A stretch of DNA of 64,000 nt from Metellina segmentata (GCA_947359465.1 OX375880.1:10230432-10294431); one strand, 5' to 3'; positions 21,770-33,187 are shown, counted from the stretch's first letter. Notes: generated by a model not told the origin, from the sequence alone. A program made the numbers and translations.

Positions 21770-22000
21770 GAACATCGATGTTTATACTTTTCGACCTTTT
21801 ATTTTTAAATAAAAAAAATACCATTGTAAAAATTTAAAAAATAACCAACATCGATGTCGATGTTTTCAAAACATAGATGTATTTACCATAGATTTATTAA
21901 AGCCGATGTTTGTTTAACATCGATGCTTAAACAGTGTCGATGTTTTATTTTTGAATGAAAAAAAAACGCCATTGAAAAAATTAAGAAAAATAACCGTACA
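21770..22000. repeat. imperfect tandem duplication rich in CATCGATG
   Basis: Two copies about 140 bp apart of 'cgaccttttatttttaa' / 'tcgatgttttatttttga', followed by 'accattgtaaaaat' / 'gccattgaaaaaat' and 'aaaaataacc'. Several 'catcgatg' palindromes are embedded and recur at 22380-22445. Confidence 0.55.
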
Positions 22001-22067
22001 ACTAAGTATTTGTCAGTGATGACGACATCCGTCCCATCAGAAAGAGGTTTTTTCCCTATCTGGTGGG

Positions 22068-22170
22068 ATTCGGATCTTTCCCTTAAGGGATTGATCCCGG
22101 ACCGTCGTCAGTAGCCCGCTGTGTTGCTCTAGTGCGACGTTAACTAAAATTACCATTACCATTACCCTAA
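22068..22170 (+). repeat. SINE 3' end fragment (type A tail)
   Basis: 'ggatctttcccttaaggg' to 'gtgcgacgttaactaaaa' and an (ATTACC)n tail. Confidence 0.85.
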
Positions 22171-22462
22171 CTGGTGGGATAGATAGTGAAAAAAGAAGTC
22201 GGCCTAAGGTGGAGAAAGTTAACACAATTCTTTTTTTACAAACTGTAAATAACAAATATTGGGGCGTATAATAATTAAAGGCCTCAATAACTTTTATTTA
22301 CAGTAAATAAAATATAAGTTGTGTCCCCTCATAGGTCGATAAATAATTAATAATAACTAACAATAATTAGTGTTATAAAAACATCGATGGTTTTTGGGCG
22401 ATGTATTATCAACATCGAAGTTTTAGTTTCGAACACCGATGCCGCATCCCTAATACACAATA

Positions 22463-22575
22463 TATGGACAAAAGTATTTGGACACAGTTTGTTTTTCAGA
22501 AAAAGTGCTTTATTATTATATTTAGTAATGGGTATGCCCTCCTTTTGTTTGTATTGCAGCTGCAATACCTCGAGG
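22463..22575 (-). mobile_element. Tc1-like terminal remnant (second family)
   Basis: 'tatatggacaaaagtatttg' is the best-kept terminal repeat of this family. The degraded transposase C-terminus follows on the minus strand. Confidence 0.7.
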
Positions 22576-22587
22576 GATTTGAAACCA

Positions 22588-22703
22588 TGTCAGATTTTAA
22601 CGTACACCAACATCCTTTGTGCACGACGGTCTTTCGTAGGAACGAGTTCCGAACTCGTAACCCTCTTGTCTGTAATCCGCTACTCTTCCAACTGGGCTAC
22701 CCC
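22588..22703 (-). repeat. SINE head fragment (type B)
   Basis: 'gattttaacgtacaccaaca' then 'gcacgacggtctttcgtagg', 'gaactcgtaaccctc' and 'tactcttccaactgggct'. Confidence 0.78.
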
Positions 22704-23245
22704 TGCTCCGAAAACTAAGAATAATGTTCGTGATTAATATTGATTACGACATGTGATAGAAACTTTGATGGTGATGAAAGTGGTTTTTACAACAGCATAT
22801 GTGTGTTATTTTTAACTGATACCATTGATAAAGGCGTAGAGTGAAAATTCACCCCAATTTCGCACTTGCAGTGTTATTTATCCGGGATAGTTCAAGCATT
22901 ATTTATATCAACAGTATTACTTTGGCACAACGATTGACTAGCTTTAAAAATAAACAAAGAGCAACTGTGTTGTTATGAAGAAGGCTCGTACATTCTTGAG
23001 TAGGGATGATACTGGTGGATTTATGTACTGCATTTTGCATATTGTATATAATGTGTGTAAATGGCATATGGATGTAGCATTGTAGTGTTGTTGAATTTGT
23101 AATAAAAGTGCACTGAAATTGTTGTAGCTGTTCTCTATCGGGTATAATTTATTTTAAACTATACACCAATTACCAGGAGTTATGATGCCACTCAAAAGGA
23201 TGTTTTGAGTTTTTTATAGCACATAAAGTTTTGAGTTTAACATCC
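22704..23245. other. no gene seen
   Basis: No recognised repeat or coding frame. Confidence 0.4.
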
Positions 23246-23249
23246 ACTA

Positions 23250-23565
23250 TTTCTGATACTTTAAACCATCTATTATATTTTCAAGATTAATTTGGTATTC
23301 TTCTAATACAAGCTTATGGATCATATGACATTTTTCAAGCACTACTCGGTGAGGACGCAACAACATATGTGTTACCCCAGGGACCATGGGAGGTGCTGAG
23401 ACGTTGCACCCACTGTTAGAGATACATGCCTTTCTGGAGAATTTTGTGGGACAGGACATCCTCAACATGTCGCCGTGAAGAAACCAGGGAAATTCAAGCA
23501 GCCAAACCAGATTTAGGCACAGAGATTCGAACTCGTAATCAAGCGCTTCGGTCTACCGGTTTTGT
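23250..23565 (-). repeat. possible second SINE family (tRNA-like head)
   Basis: The minus strand at 23510-23560 reads 'ggtagaccgaagcgcttg' and then 'cgagttcgaatctctg', an A-box/B-box arrangement. The downstream 250 bp would be the body. Only one copy is seen here, so it cannot be confirmed as a repeat. Confidence 0.35.
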
Positions 23566-23614
23566 TAAGAACGACGCTTTAGTCGGTTGGTAACTGATGG
23601 GGCTAGTAATTAAT

Positions 23615-24235
23615 TTACATCAATTTGAATATTTTTGTGGGAACGGGAAAAGTAAAAGATTTTCTTCAACCACGTTGTCATTTAGACATCAACACTTTCA
23701 GTACTCAAGAAACATCAGTACTTTCTTCCACCTGTAGGAAGAAAAAGGACTCAATTTTTATTCTTGCAATTACTGTGGATTCAATGTCGTCAGACATATC
23801 CTTAATCATCCGAGAAACTGTATTGTCTGAGAATGAATATTAAAATTTTTTTTGACCTAGTCTTCACCGAATACACATAGAACAGCATCTTTGATACAAA
23901 GATATATCAAATTTTCAGCGATTGTGAGATTTTTACCGCTTTTTTGGCAATACGGTAATTTATTCTGTACGATGATTCAACTGCATTCTCATTGACTTGG
24001 TTTGCAGGTGAGGTATAAGTAAGATTAGGGACGTTTGATAGTCGCCGAAAAGGACTAGCATCTTTTTGTTTATAAATTGGACGTTTTGTTTGTAAATGGC
24101 GTATCAATAAAGACGGTGTCATACAACCGTTGAACAATATCTCCCCACAAACAACGCAGAAGTTTCTGAAAGCTTTCATCTTCAGTGAATGAAAATCCGT
24201 ACCTCAAGTATTAATCAGAATATTTTCTCTTCTGT
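23615..24235 (-). pseudogene. hAT (ZBED5/Buster-like) transposase, N-terminal half
   Basis: On the minus strand from about 24235 the sequence reads 'YLRYGFSFTEDESFQ', then, after a frameshift, 'CVVCGEILFNG' with the Cys pair of a BED-type zinc finger and 'SLLIRHLQTKRP' with its His. 'NENAVESSYRINYRIAKKA' is a conserved helix. After another break, 'NTVSRMIKDMSDDIES' leads into 'LQVEESTDVS', the block that in relatives holds the first catalytic Asp (here 'EES' instead of 'DES'). At least two frameshifts and stops. The C-terminal half is not next to it. Confidence 0.8.
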
Positions 24236-24714
24236 AACAGGACACTGATGTTTTTATTTTTTGAATGGTGTTCAGTTCACGTCTTGGAAGGACACGTCTA
24301 TCAGTGTCTGCGCCTTGGCCCCATTGCTCTTGTAAATCCTCAGACTGCTTCGAAGTACTTGCAGCTGCTGAATTAGCAGGTTGAATTTCAATGTTAGCTG
24401 TAGCTCTCTTAAGAGTTCCCAGTTTTCAACCACATCTATTTTGAGGCCCAAAACACTCTCAATATAAAGTCACTCAAATCAATAAATATTTCAAAGTAAG
24501 TTGTTATAAAACAGGAATCCTCGAATAATACAATCAACATATGAGAAGCGAAACACAATACCACATGGTCAATGATGACAAATTCAACACGTACTAAATC
24601 GTTGATGACTCGAGTCTTTCGTGCGCTTTTTCATACCGGAACTACTGGCGCCATTCACTACTCGTCTGCTCAAAGGAATCATATTAATGCGTGGCTAGCC
24701 CGGCGGCATATTAC
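24236..24714. other. no intact gene; probable hAT 5' flank
   Basis: Short protein-like stretches on the minus strand at 24250-24460 may be the upstream part of the hAT relic. Nothing firm. Confidence 0.3.
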
Positions 24715-25330
24715 CAACCTTTACCTGGAATAGAAGACATGGGGAAATTTTAAGCCCGCTGATTCATTGATATATCTCTCTCCGAGATCTATGACGTCAC
24801 TCACCCATAGTGCGCCCTCCGCATGTGTAAAAAGTATCACTGTTTACTTGCAATGTTTGCGAAAAAAAAAAGTAGAAACTGCTTCGACCGAAAATAGAAT
24901 ACTACTAAAAAAGAAAGCGATAGCTTTTAGATGATTATCAAGCGACAGTTGAATGGCTTGTGCAATGTACTCGTAATTTGATCGTAAATGTTTTGTGTTT
25001 AGTTTTAATTCCAGCATAGATTCTACACGCATGATTAAAAAGTAATTCATTTTCGAACTTTAAAGGACACTTGTGACCTTGAACAGAATGGAAGGCGGAA
25101 ACAAGGGAGTTTTTCGTTATTACTGGGGATTTGTTGTATAGATTCGTTGTTTATGTGGCAAAGGTTTTGCCACCGGCTTTCAGTTCAAGTAGAAACTACC
25201 GAGTAATGAGTCCACGTGAAGCATCACCATTAATGATGATGTCACGTAGTGACGTCATAGTCGACAGTTTGAAACCAACGAATCAGCGGGCTTAAAATTT
25301 CCCCATGTCTTCTATTCCAGGTAAAGGTTG
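24715..25330. mobile_element. foldback/MITE-like element with 51-bp perfect inverted ends
   Basis: 24715-24765 ('caacctttacctggaataga' and on) is the exact reverse complement of 25280-25330. Symmetry continues weaker inward ('tatgacgtcact' in both arms) and outward ('gcccggcggcatatta' versus the inverted 'gccgggctgcatataaa'). The true arms are therefore longer and the perfect core is only their best part. No coding content; class unknown. Confidence 0.75.
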
Positions 25331-25377
25331 TTTATATGCAGCCCGGCATTGCCCGTGCCAGTTGCTTTTGTGGGGTT

Positions 25378-25615
25378 ATTGGTTGGTTGGTTGGTATTTT
25401 ATGTCACAAGGGTCATATCTGACCATGCTGCGCCAAACAGGTATTAGTGTCTTTCTTAAGACTTAATAAGAACTAAATTAAAGACATAATATATATGTAG
25501 TTCGAATAAGGTCAAATTTTTAAATCTATAAACAGTTTATAAAACCAATGTCAGAGAGGAATAGGAAACGTTTTTATGAGGTGGATCCATCAACAGGTCC
25601 TTCAGGGTTGGGTGA
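25378..25615 (-). repeat. LINE 3' end relic (same family as 51787-52440)
   Basis: Tail 'ggttggttggttgg', then 'tattttatgtcacaaggg' and 'accatgctgcgccaaac', matching the 3' end of the LINE at 51787. Coding part absent. Confidence 0.6.
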
Positions 25616-25855
25616 AAAACTTGATTGCTTTTGTTGGTTTATTGGTTTGCTTCGCTAACCAAATGGGAATTCGTAGCCTATTGGATAACAGTCATCACGG
25701 ATTCCCATTTGGTTTACGAATTTGTAGTCCATTTAGATAACAGCCATAACGGAGTTGCCTGTGACAGTTCTTTTCGTGTGAGGTCACTTTGGTGTTGGTT
25801 TGCTTTGCAAACAAAAAAAATATAGATATTTAATTGATAAATTATTTATTAAAAT

Positions 25856-26440
25856 AAAATCAAACGTATAAAGTATCTATCTTGAGTAAAATTTTCCGCA
25901 GATTTCAAATCCGTTAAAATTTTTATTCTATCTTTAATGATGGCTGAGATAGAAAAATGCACTGAAAAACGCCAGTGATAAATTTAATAATTTTTTTGTT
26001 TTACTCGAATCAGTTTATCAAAAAATCAAAATGAATGAGTCTGGAATGAAACGAAGGTTATTCGAATCTGTTCGCTCTCATTCAAGACGGAAGGGAAAAA
26101 AATTAGCATAGGCTGACGTCAATTATGACGTAAGGGAGAAAAGTCTAAATATTGATGCTTCTTCATTTCCCGAAAAAAGAACGAACGGTGAAAAAAGTTA
26201 TTAAATTCATTTGAAAATGTTCAAGATTGAATTTTTAAATTCGCCGCGACCCAAAAATTGCAAAAACTTTGGACTTCCTGTGTGCCAAATCCCATTACTG
26301 TAAGTGCCATAGATTCGTCAGGACTTTGCGTGCAAGAAACAAACGAACAAACACTTTCTTTTATAATAGTAGAGATGCGGGAAGAAATATCAAGAGTTGA
26401 CATAAATTTAAACTATAATCTATTTTTGGAGTTTTTTAAA
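25856..26440 (+). repeat. diverged third copy of the long-inverted-repeat arm
   Basis: Shares ordered blocks with the right arm at 35935-36310: 'cgcagatttcaaatccgtt', then further on 'aaaaattgcaaaaacttt' and 'atagattcgtcaggac'. Clearly older than the 27315/36802 arms, which are almost identical to each other. Confidence 0.65.
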
Positions 26441-26684
26441 CTCCTTTTCTGATGTTTTCCGCCATTATCAATATTACTTTCGCGTACCCTTAACAGGTCC
26501 ACCACGAAGCCCCAGGGGGTACGTCCAAACTGTGCGAAGAGAAACTTACTGTTTCTTAATGAACAATCGTGCAGTGATCGTTTGTTGGAAATACATATGT
26601 AGATACTGGTCTTATTGTATTGAAATCCTTTTAAGTGTAATAAATTGCTTAAAACAAAAACTGCTTAATCCCACTCCCTTTGTA

Positions 26685-26775
26685 TTATTGTGGTGCACCA
26701 AAACACCAGCTTTCTCGTCGGTCTTTGTTTGGACGGAGTTTCGAACCCACAACCCTCCGGTTGTTCATCCGAGGC
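26685..26775 (-). repeat. SINE head fragment (type B)
   Basis: 'ggtctttgtttggacggagt' then 'cgaacccacaaccctccggt'. The body is missing. Confidence 0.7.
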
Positions 26776-27082
26776 CCCTTGAGATGTGGAAGAAGTGTGA
26801 AGTAAAAAGACCGTTACGTAAAGGAGCGTTCTCCCCGGACAAAAGATAACAATTAATGAAACAAGTGTAAAGGTCACTCGCAATTGCTTTCTAATCTTGG
26901 AGAATTTAATGCGATTAACACTTATCTTGTTTTATTTTAAAGTTGACGTACCTGGTATCGAGATAACTCAAGGATAAGAGTCTCGCGTCAGTTTTATCAT
27001 GTGTCACCCCAACCAGTTCATTAAGCCAATTTCCGAGAGAATCAACTCGAGGCCGAGTAGCATCGAAGTTCCTCCGCGATGG

Positions 27083-27128
27083 TAGTTGATAATTCTTAAT
27101 GAACGTCGTACTAGAGCAAAACAACGGG
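27083..27128 (-). repeat. short SINE insertion at the start codon of the MATH-BTB gene
   Basis: 'aacgtcgtactagagcaaaa' plus the tail, 5'-truncated. It is flanked by CCTCCGCGATGG (27071-27082) and CCTCAGCGATGG (27131-27142), a 12-bp TSD with one mismatch. The duplication includes the ATG of the gene. Confidence 0.8.
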
Positions 27129-27138
27129 AACCTCAGCG

Positions 27139-27314
27139 ATGGACCAGAACTGCGCTTTCACGTTGATGTGGCAGATCGAAAACGCCAGCTACTGTGCAGA
27201 GAGGACCGGCGAATCCCTCGACAGTCCTAATTTTACGGTCCTATCTCTGAACAGAACCGGGTTCCACCTGTGCGTGTTTCTGAGAGGCAAGGAGGAAGGC
27301 GACGAACACATTCG
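27139..27314 (+). pseudogene. MATH-BTB (TD and POZ / speckle-type POZ-like) gene, 5' part
   Basis: Start of an intronless MATH-BTB protein, in family terms a substrate adaptor for CUL3 ubiquitin ligases. Met at 27139 is followed by 'CAFTLMWQIENASYC', the opening strand of a MATH domain, then 'SPNFTVLSLNRTGFHLCVF' and 'RGKEEGDEH'. The coding sequence breaks at about 27314, where the left arm of the 9.5-kb inverted-repeat segment begins. The open frame runs on a few codons into the arm, which is not gene sequence. The protein continues at 36803 in the expected order: the missing middle of the MATH domain is what is found there. The gene is therefore split rather than merely truncated. GC-richer than its flanks. 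Confidence 0.85.
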
Positions 27315-28402
27315 CGAAGCCGCGTCCACACCGGAGAAGCAGAGCAAAACATATATGATTGATTAACCCCGGAGACAGGTTTGATTGGCAGCTCGTTCAG
27401 TGTAGACGGTGAACGAACATTTTGAGCACGAGCAAAATGATCCGCTTCTAGTCGGTACATCAAAGGAAAGCAAGTGCTCGTGCTCGCTCTATTTGGACGG
27501 CGTTTTTTCGTTCCCTTGCTCGACGTTCAATCAATCACCGGGGGTCATCGTTAAGAAACGGGTCGGGGATCGGAACATAGAAATATTTATATTTCTTCGG
27601 ATTGTAAAGTGATACTATTATTTAAGTAGTCTATTTGTAAGCATTGTGTGTTTTGCTATACATAGTTGACGATTAAAACTTAGTTGTGAAAATGTAATCT
27701 GCCCATATTAGTGTCAAAATTGATGTGTCCATCCATGTGTATTTAGATGGTCTATATTAGTGGTATTGGGGAACTTTGCACGTCAAATCTCTGCTATTAT
27801 AAAATGAAGTGTCCGACCTCCACTACGCAATGTCCGGACGAATCTATTGCACTTACGATAATGAAATTTGGCACACGGGTAGTCCGAAGTTTTTGCAATT
27901 TTTGTGTCCAGCCTGAATTTTAAAATTCAATCTAAAACATTTAAAAAATAATTTATTGGAATTTAATTATTATTGTCTTCTTTGGAATAAAAGTTGCATA
28001 AAAAGTTAGCAGATTCTAAATGTATTTTTTCCGCTTCCGATTTCATTTTGCGGAGAAAGATTTGTCAGCAGACTAAAGTTTTAACTTTAGTTATGTAGTT
28101 CTTTTTTATTATCTCCTTGATCGTAAAAGATAGAGTACAATTTTCAACGGTTATGAAATCTGCGGAAAATTTCACATTAGATCTATACCTAAAAATATGA
28201 TTTTCGATAAATGAATAATTTTAAATTAAAACTTATATTTTTTCCAACACGAACGCCAGATTCTGTGAAGAATGACTTTCGTTTGATTCGAGATATCACA
28301 GATTTCATTTCCTACGCTCAAACCATTTCACAGCGAAGAAAAGCAAAACAAATAAAAAAAACATATTGACTGGCATTGTTAAGTACTTTTTTGTAAAATC
28401 GG

Positions 28403-29103
28403 GATCGTTAAAGACAGATGAAAATTTCAACAGATTTTAAATCTGAATAAAATCTAAACCCCTAAATCTCTACCTTCCATTTGATTTTCTTTTAATAAAT
28501 AATTTTTCAATTAAATATTTATATTTTCGCAAGAGATTCTGACGTCACGCCGATTGGATCTCTTCGCAATTGAAAGAGACATTCAATATGTTGGAACATA
28601 TGAGTGAAATATTCAGTAAGAAATTTTTATTTTGTAGGGAAATAATCTGCTTATATCAATTTTGCAAGTACGTATATATATATATATATATTCAAAATTG
28701 TACAGGGTTAACGATGAAGTGGATTATTTTCCGAGGCGGCTATTAGTTTAGGGTTTATTAAGTGTCCCAGTAGGAAAAGCGTAATTTCTACCGCGTGTGA
28801 GCAAAAGACGTATACATTTTCAGTCTTATGGCTCCTGAGAATATTTTTCATCACCAATGTCGCCTTTTTTGGGAACTTTTCTTCCTATTTCTCTTTGATA
28901 AATCTTTAATGATAATATACGCTGCACTCGCGATTATGCGCCGACTTCGTGAAGAACGAGACCTTAAAACAATTTGCTTCAAACAATAAGTTTGCAGTTT
29001 AACTTCAACACACAACCAACCAGATTGATCGCGAGCACATGGAACATTTTGTGTCCGAGCTGTCAAACCAGAAAAACCAGAGAGATTGATTCACCAAACC
29101 TGT
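28403..29103. other. no gene seen, inside the inverted-repeat segment
   Basis: AT-rich with a (TA)n tract at 28674-28690. At 29085-29103 'caccaaacctgtctcc' matches the near-terminal part of the arms, so another piece of the same element family ends here. Confidence 0.5.
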
Positions 29104-29235
29104 CTCCGGGGTGCGTATTTAGAAACCCTGGCGCTTGCAGCACAAAACGGAAATACGTCATTACATAGATGCGCAGACGCGTCCGCGCACGCAAACACAG
29201 CGAGCCTAAACAGTAAACACGACCCTCGCTCGTAT

Positions 29236-29975
29236 TGATATTGAGACAAGCGCCTCAGCGTACAGCGTAAGTGTCCGACAAGTTGACTCTGATTGGCTGG
29301 TATGATCATGAGCCTGAGACGTAAAGGTGTTTCATTTGGCTATTTATCTACGTTTTGGCGCAGATCTCTTTGACTGATAGGAACGGTTTTCGAAAGGTTT
29401 TAACATTTTGAACCGAAAATTGTATCCTTTTATTATATAAGTTAATAATTATATAAGTTAGTGTTTTATGTATGCTTTTTGTTACATCAGAATGGTCCTA
29501 AACCAGGGATGGATACGACACCATCATCCTAAAGCAAAGGGGACGGCAGTGTAGCGGAAAAATATCAGCTGGTAATGAGTTCAGGAGTGGTTTTTGGATT
29601 ATATATGTAAAATCAACGGAAGTTTGGAAAAATAAAAAAAGGGTATTAAAAATTAGGAAAAGTAATTTAGAATCAAAAGGAATTGTTTTAAAATAATTTG
29701 GATGATCTAAAAATATTTCCGCCAGTTGGGTTCGAACTCGGGAAGGCATCCTCCGCCGCTAACGCCAATCTGATGGTAAGTGACTTTAGCATTTGGCCAT
29801 GGTTGCTTCACCAAGAGGAGCTCTTTAAAAGAAGAGTTCATTTTTGCCTCCCCTTATTATAAGTTGGCGAGAAATACTACTAACAACAACCATACAACAT
29901 ATATATGAGGAGCCAATCAGAGTCAACTTGTCGGACACTTACGCTGTACGCTGAGGCGCTAGTATATTGAGAGAT
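29236..29975. repeat. internal inverted repeat (stem ~65 bp)
   Basis: 29246-29303 ('gagacaagcgcctcagcgta' to 'ctctgattggct') is the near-exact reverse complement of 29914-29970. The loop holds AT-rich sequence and a tRNA-like repeat copy at 29719-29812. Confidence 0.75.
29719..29812 (-). repeat. second tRNA-like repeat, copy 2
   Basis: 'gccagttgggttcgaactcg' to 'ggccatggttgcttc', closely matching 551-641. Confidence 0.55.
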
Positions 29976-30129
29976 GTGTAATGGCCGTTTTATCTAAAAA
30001 TTAATAATTGTTGGGTTTACATTTCTTTTAGCAAATGAAAAATGTATTAAATAAAGCCATAATGGTGAACAACTGTGTGTGTAGCATAACTCCATATAAA
30101 CAAACACGTGTATCTGAAATTTGAAGAGA

Positions 30130-32405
30130 GAAGTTGGGTTACACATGTACACACAACTTTTTTCATAAATCTTACTTCTTGTTTACTTGGGCATTAAAAA
30201 GTATGAATAAATTATTCGTTTCTCTTTTTCACACACAAAAAAAAACATTTTCAGTTGGAATTAACTTAAAGATGTGTGTGAAGAAGTTCAGGGCGAGTTC
30301 TGTCGACAAAGTACTTATAGAGCCAAAATGTTTAAAATCACTAATTTCTTTTTACTTTTGGCAGTAAAAAGTTAGTATTATTTATTGCTTTCACTTTTTC
30401 ACCAAGAAAAACATTAATAATTCTAATTTACTAAAAGGTGAATGAAAAGTCCACGGTGAAATACTTGGAAAAAGCTGCACACACATTTTCACACATCTTT
30501 TTAAAAAATGCTTACTTCTTTTTAATTTTGATATTAAGAAGTTCGAATTAATTATTACTTTCACTTTTTCACCAAGAAAAACCATTAGTAATTCAAATTT
30601 ACTAAAAGAGGAGTGGGAAAAGTTCACGGTAAAACCCTTTCACAAAGCTGCATACTCATTTTCACACACAACTTCTCTAAAAATGCTTACTTCTTTTTAC
30701 TTTTGGGATGGAAAAGTTTGTTTTTATTAATAGTTTCACCTTTTTACAAAGAAAAAACATTAACACTTGAATTTCACTAAAGGATGAGTGTCAAAATGTT
30801 CATGGTGAGCTAGATCAACAAAGTACTTTCAGAGCCAATTAAAAAAAAAGAAGCTTCATTCATGTTTTTTTTAGCAGTTATAAATTTGTATCTGTGTTTA
30901 CTTTGAATTATGTACCAAGAAATAAGTTTAATTGTAGGAAATAACCAAAAGTTGCATGAAAAAACTACACAGTGAACTGCTTCGACAAAGTTGAACAGAC
31001 ACATTCATACCCCAAATTTTTATAAATGTTTTTATCCATAATATTTTTGCATCAGTAAGTCTCTTTTATTGTATACTTTGTTTTATATACCTTGGAAATA
31101 GTTTATTAATTAGAATTAACACAAAGGTTTATGTAAACATCTCAAAATGAGCTGTCTTCATTATGTTAACACAGCATGTTAGAAAGACACACAAAATATT
31201 CAAAAAGTGCCAATTTCTTGATTTCTTTTGCTTGGATAGGTTGCAAATGATAAATACTTTCTGTTTTTCACAAACAAAACTGTTAGAAAGTTGGAATTAT
31301 GTAAAAAGTACATGAAACAAGTTCACGGTGAAATGCATCGACAAAGCTGAACACACACATTAAGACCTAGTATTTTTATTAATTGCTTTTTCCAATATAT
31401 TTTTGCATCAATAAGTTGATTTTATTATGTTCTTTCTTTTCTATATATTTTGTAAATAGTTTATTACACAGAATTAGTATAAAGTTTTAAGGTAACATGT
31501 CAAAAGCAGGTGACTTCATAATGTTAACACATCCAATTTAAAATACACACAAAACCTCTAAAAACGACTTCTTTTCTCATTCCTTTAATATTTATACTTT
31601 GCAATTATCGAATAGTTTGTGTTTTTGATCAAGAAAAACATTTAATGTTTTGAATTATTAAAAAAGTGCATGAAACAAGTTCACGGTGAAATGCTTCGAC
31701 AAAGATGCACAGACACTTTCACACCCAGAATTTTTATTTATTGTTTTTTACCCAATTGTTTGCATGAATAACTTGGTTTTATTATGTTCTTTGTTTTCTA
31801 TGTCTTGGAAAGAGATTATTAATATAATTAAATGAAAATTTCATGGAAACATGTCAAAATCACCTGCCTTGACAATGGTAACAGAGCATATTAGAATCAA
31901 ACACAAAACTCTAAAAAGTGATCATTTCTTGATTCCCTTTGGATTGACAGGTTGGAAATCATAAATGCTTTCACTTTTTCACCCAGAAAACATTTTATAA
32001 AGTTAGAATTAATTAAAAAGTACATGAAACAAGTACTCAGTGTAAATGCATTGATGAAGGTGAACAAACTTATGAGACCCAGAACTTTTATTTTTTGTTT
32101 TTTTCCAAAATTTTTTGGCTTTAATAACTTTCTTTTATTGTGTTCTTTCTTTTGTATAACTTGGAGTTTATTACAAAGAATTAAATGAAAATTACATGAA
32201 AGCATGTCAAAATCATCTGCCTGAATAATGTTGACACGGCAGTGTAAGTAAACACAAAACCCCTATAAAATGGTAATTTTTTTAACATGTGTGCATGGAC
32301 ATGTTGCAATTGTTAAGTAGATTGTATTTTTCACCAAGAAAATATTCTAATAGTTGGAATTATAAATAAAAAGTACACGAGACCAGTTTACGGTGAAATG
32401 AGTAA
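30130..32405. repeat. satellite-like array, ~175-bp monomers with A/B dimer pattern
   Basis: About thirteen monomers. Type A carries 'tcaccaagaaaaac' near 30398, 30568, 30740, 30905, 31265, 31630, 31980 and 32332, and 'gttcacggtgaaatg' about 50 bp later. From 31000 on, a second type B ('cttggaaatagtttattaa', 'catgtcaaaa') alternates with A, so the A period doubles from about 170 to about 355 bp. That is a simple higher-order repeat. Open frames here are chance. Confidence 0.82.
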
Positions 32406-32587
32406 ATGACTCGTCAACGGCGTGGCGTCGTATGCCGGAACGCGGGTTTGCTTGCGCGGGCGCGTCTGCGCATCTATGTATATGACGTATTTCCGTTTGT
32501 GCTGGAAGCGCCAGGGTTTCTAAATACGCCTCCGGGGTTAATCAATCATCCATGTTTTGCTCTGCTTCTCCGGTGTAGACGCGGCTT

Positions 32588-33187
32588 CGGGTAGAAAATT
32601 AACGAAACAACCCCAGGAATTCACGTTTCCCATTCATGTTTTCCAGGAAGCTCAGCCCCAAGTCTTTTCCTTCACTCAACCCGTACTGAGTAAAAAGGGG
32701 ATCTTATCTCTTGTCTCGGGATTTGTCACCTAACCAGTCTTCTTCCTGTTGAAAGTACTATGGAATGGGGATTGGGCGAAAGGATGGTTGTCGTTGACCG
32801 GAAACTGCTGAAAATGTGAATCCACCTTGACAAGGGTCCTTTAAAGACTTGAAAATAATATTTTCTGTTGGATAATTTTTGTCAAATGCGGAAAATAACC
32901 CTAAAATGAGGCAGATAATTTCTTGGATAAACCTCGGGGCCGCGGGCCCCTTAAACGTCCGGGCCCCCCGACATTTGTCGGGTTAGTCCCCCCTTATGGG
33001 CGGCCCTGTGTGCAGGTGATACAGATTATGCAATCCTTTAGTCATAACTCACGTCCTTGAAGCCACTGCTACAGCCGATCTAAAAATAGAAACAACAAAA
33101 AAGAGACGGCTTATAGAATATCGTTCGATTTATTATTACCACTATAGATTTGGAGAGAAAGATAACAAATGTGAACAACCATGCTCT
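32588..33187. other. no gene seen, inside the inverted-repeat segment
   Basis: The arm-like end 'ccggtgtagacgcggcttcg' stops at 32589. A GC-rich 'gggccgcgggcccctt' patch at 32938-33005 resembles hAT or MITE ends ('cagggccgcccataagggg' inverted) but has no partner. Confidence 0.4.

Larger units (their letters stand above)
29113..32529. mobile_element. Mutator-type (9-bp TSD) non-autonomous element with internal satellite
   Basis: Inverted ends of about 80 bp: 29113 'gcgtatttagaaaccctggc' and on, with its inverted partner ending at 32529. They share 'acggaaatacgtcat' and 'gatgcgcagacgcg'. Flanked on both sides by CTCCGGGGT (29104-29112 and 32530-32538), an exact 9-bp direct repeat, the size typical of Mutator-like elements. 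The target is itself a terminal piece of the larger inverted-repeat family: 'aacctgt' / 'taatcaatcatcc' on either side match the arm ends. No transposase. The interior holds a stem (29236-29975) and a tandem array (30130-32405). Confidence 0.82.

Noticed and set aside
27409..27612. Open frames inside the 1.1-kb arms as host exons
   Set aside because: The same sequence recurs inverted at the other arm and is outside the MATH-BTB homology.
30134..32188. Several 60-100-codon frames at 30.1-32.2 kb
   Set aside because: They fall in the tandem array, repeat with its period and occur on both strands.
32938..33010. GC-rich patch as a CpG-island promoter
   Set aside because: Too short, palindrome-rich and similar to transposon ends; no gene starts next to it.
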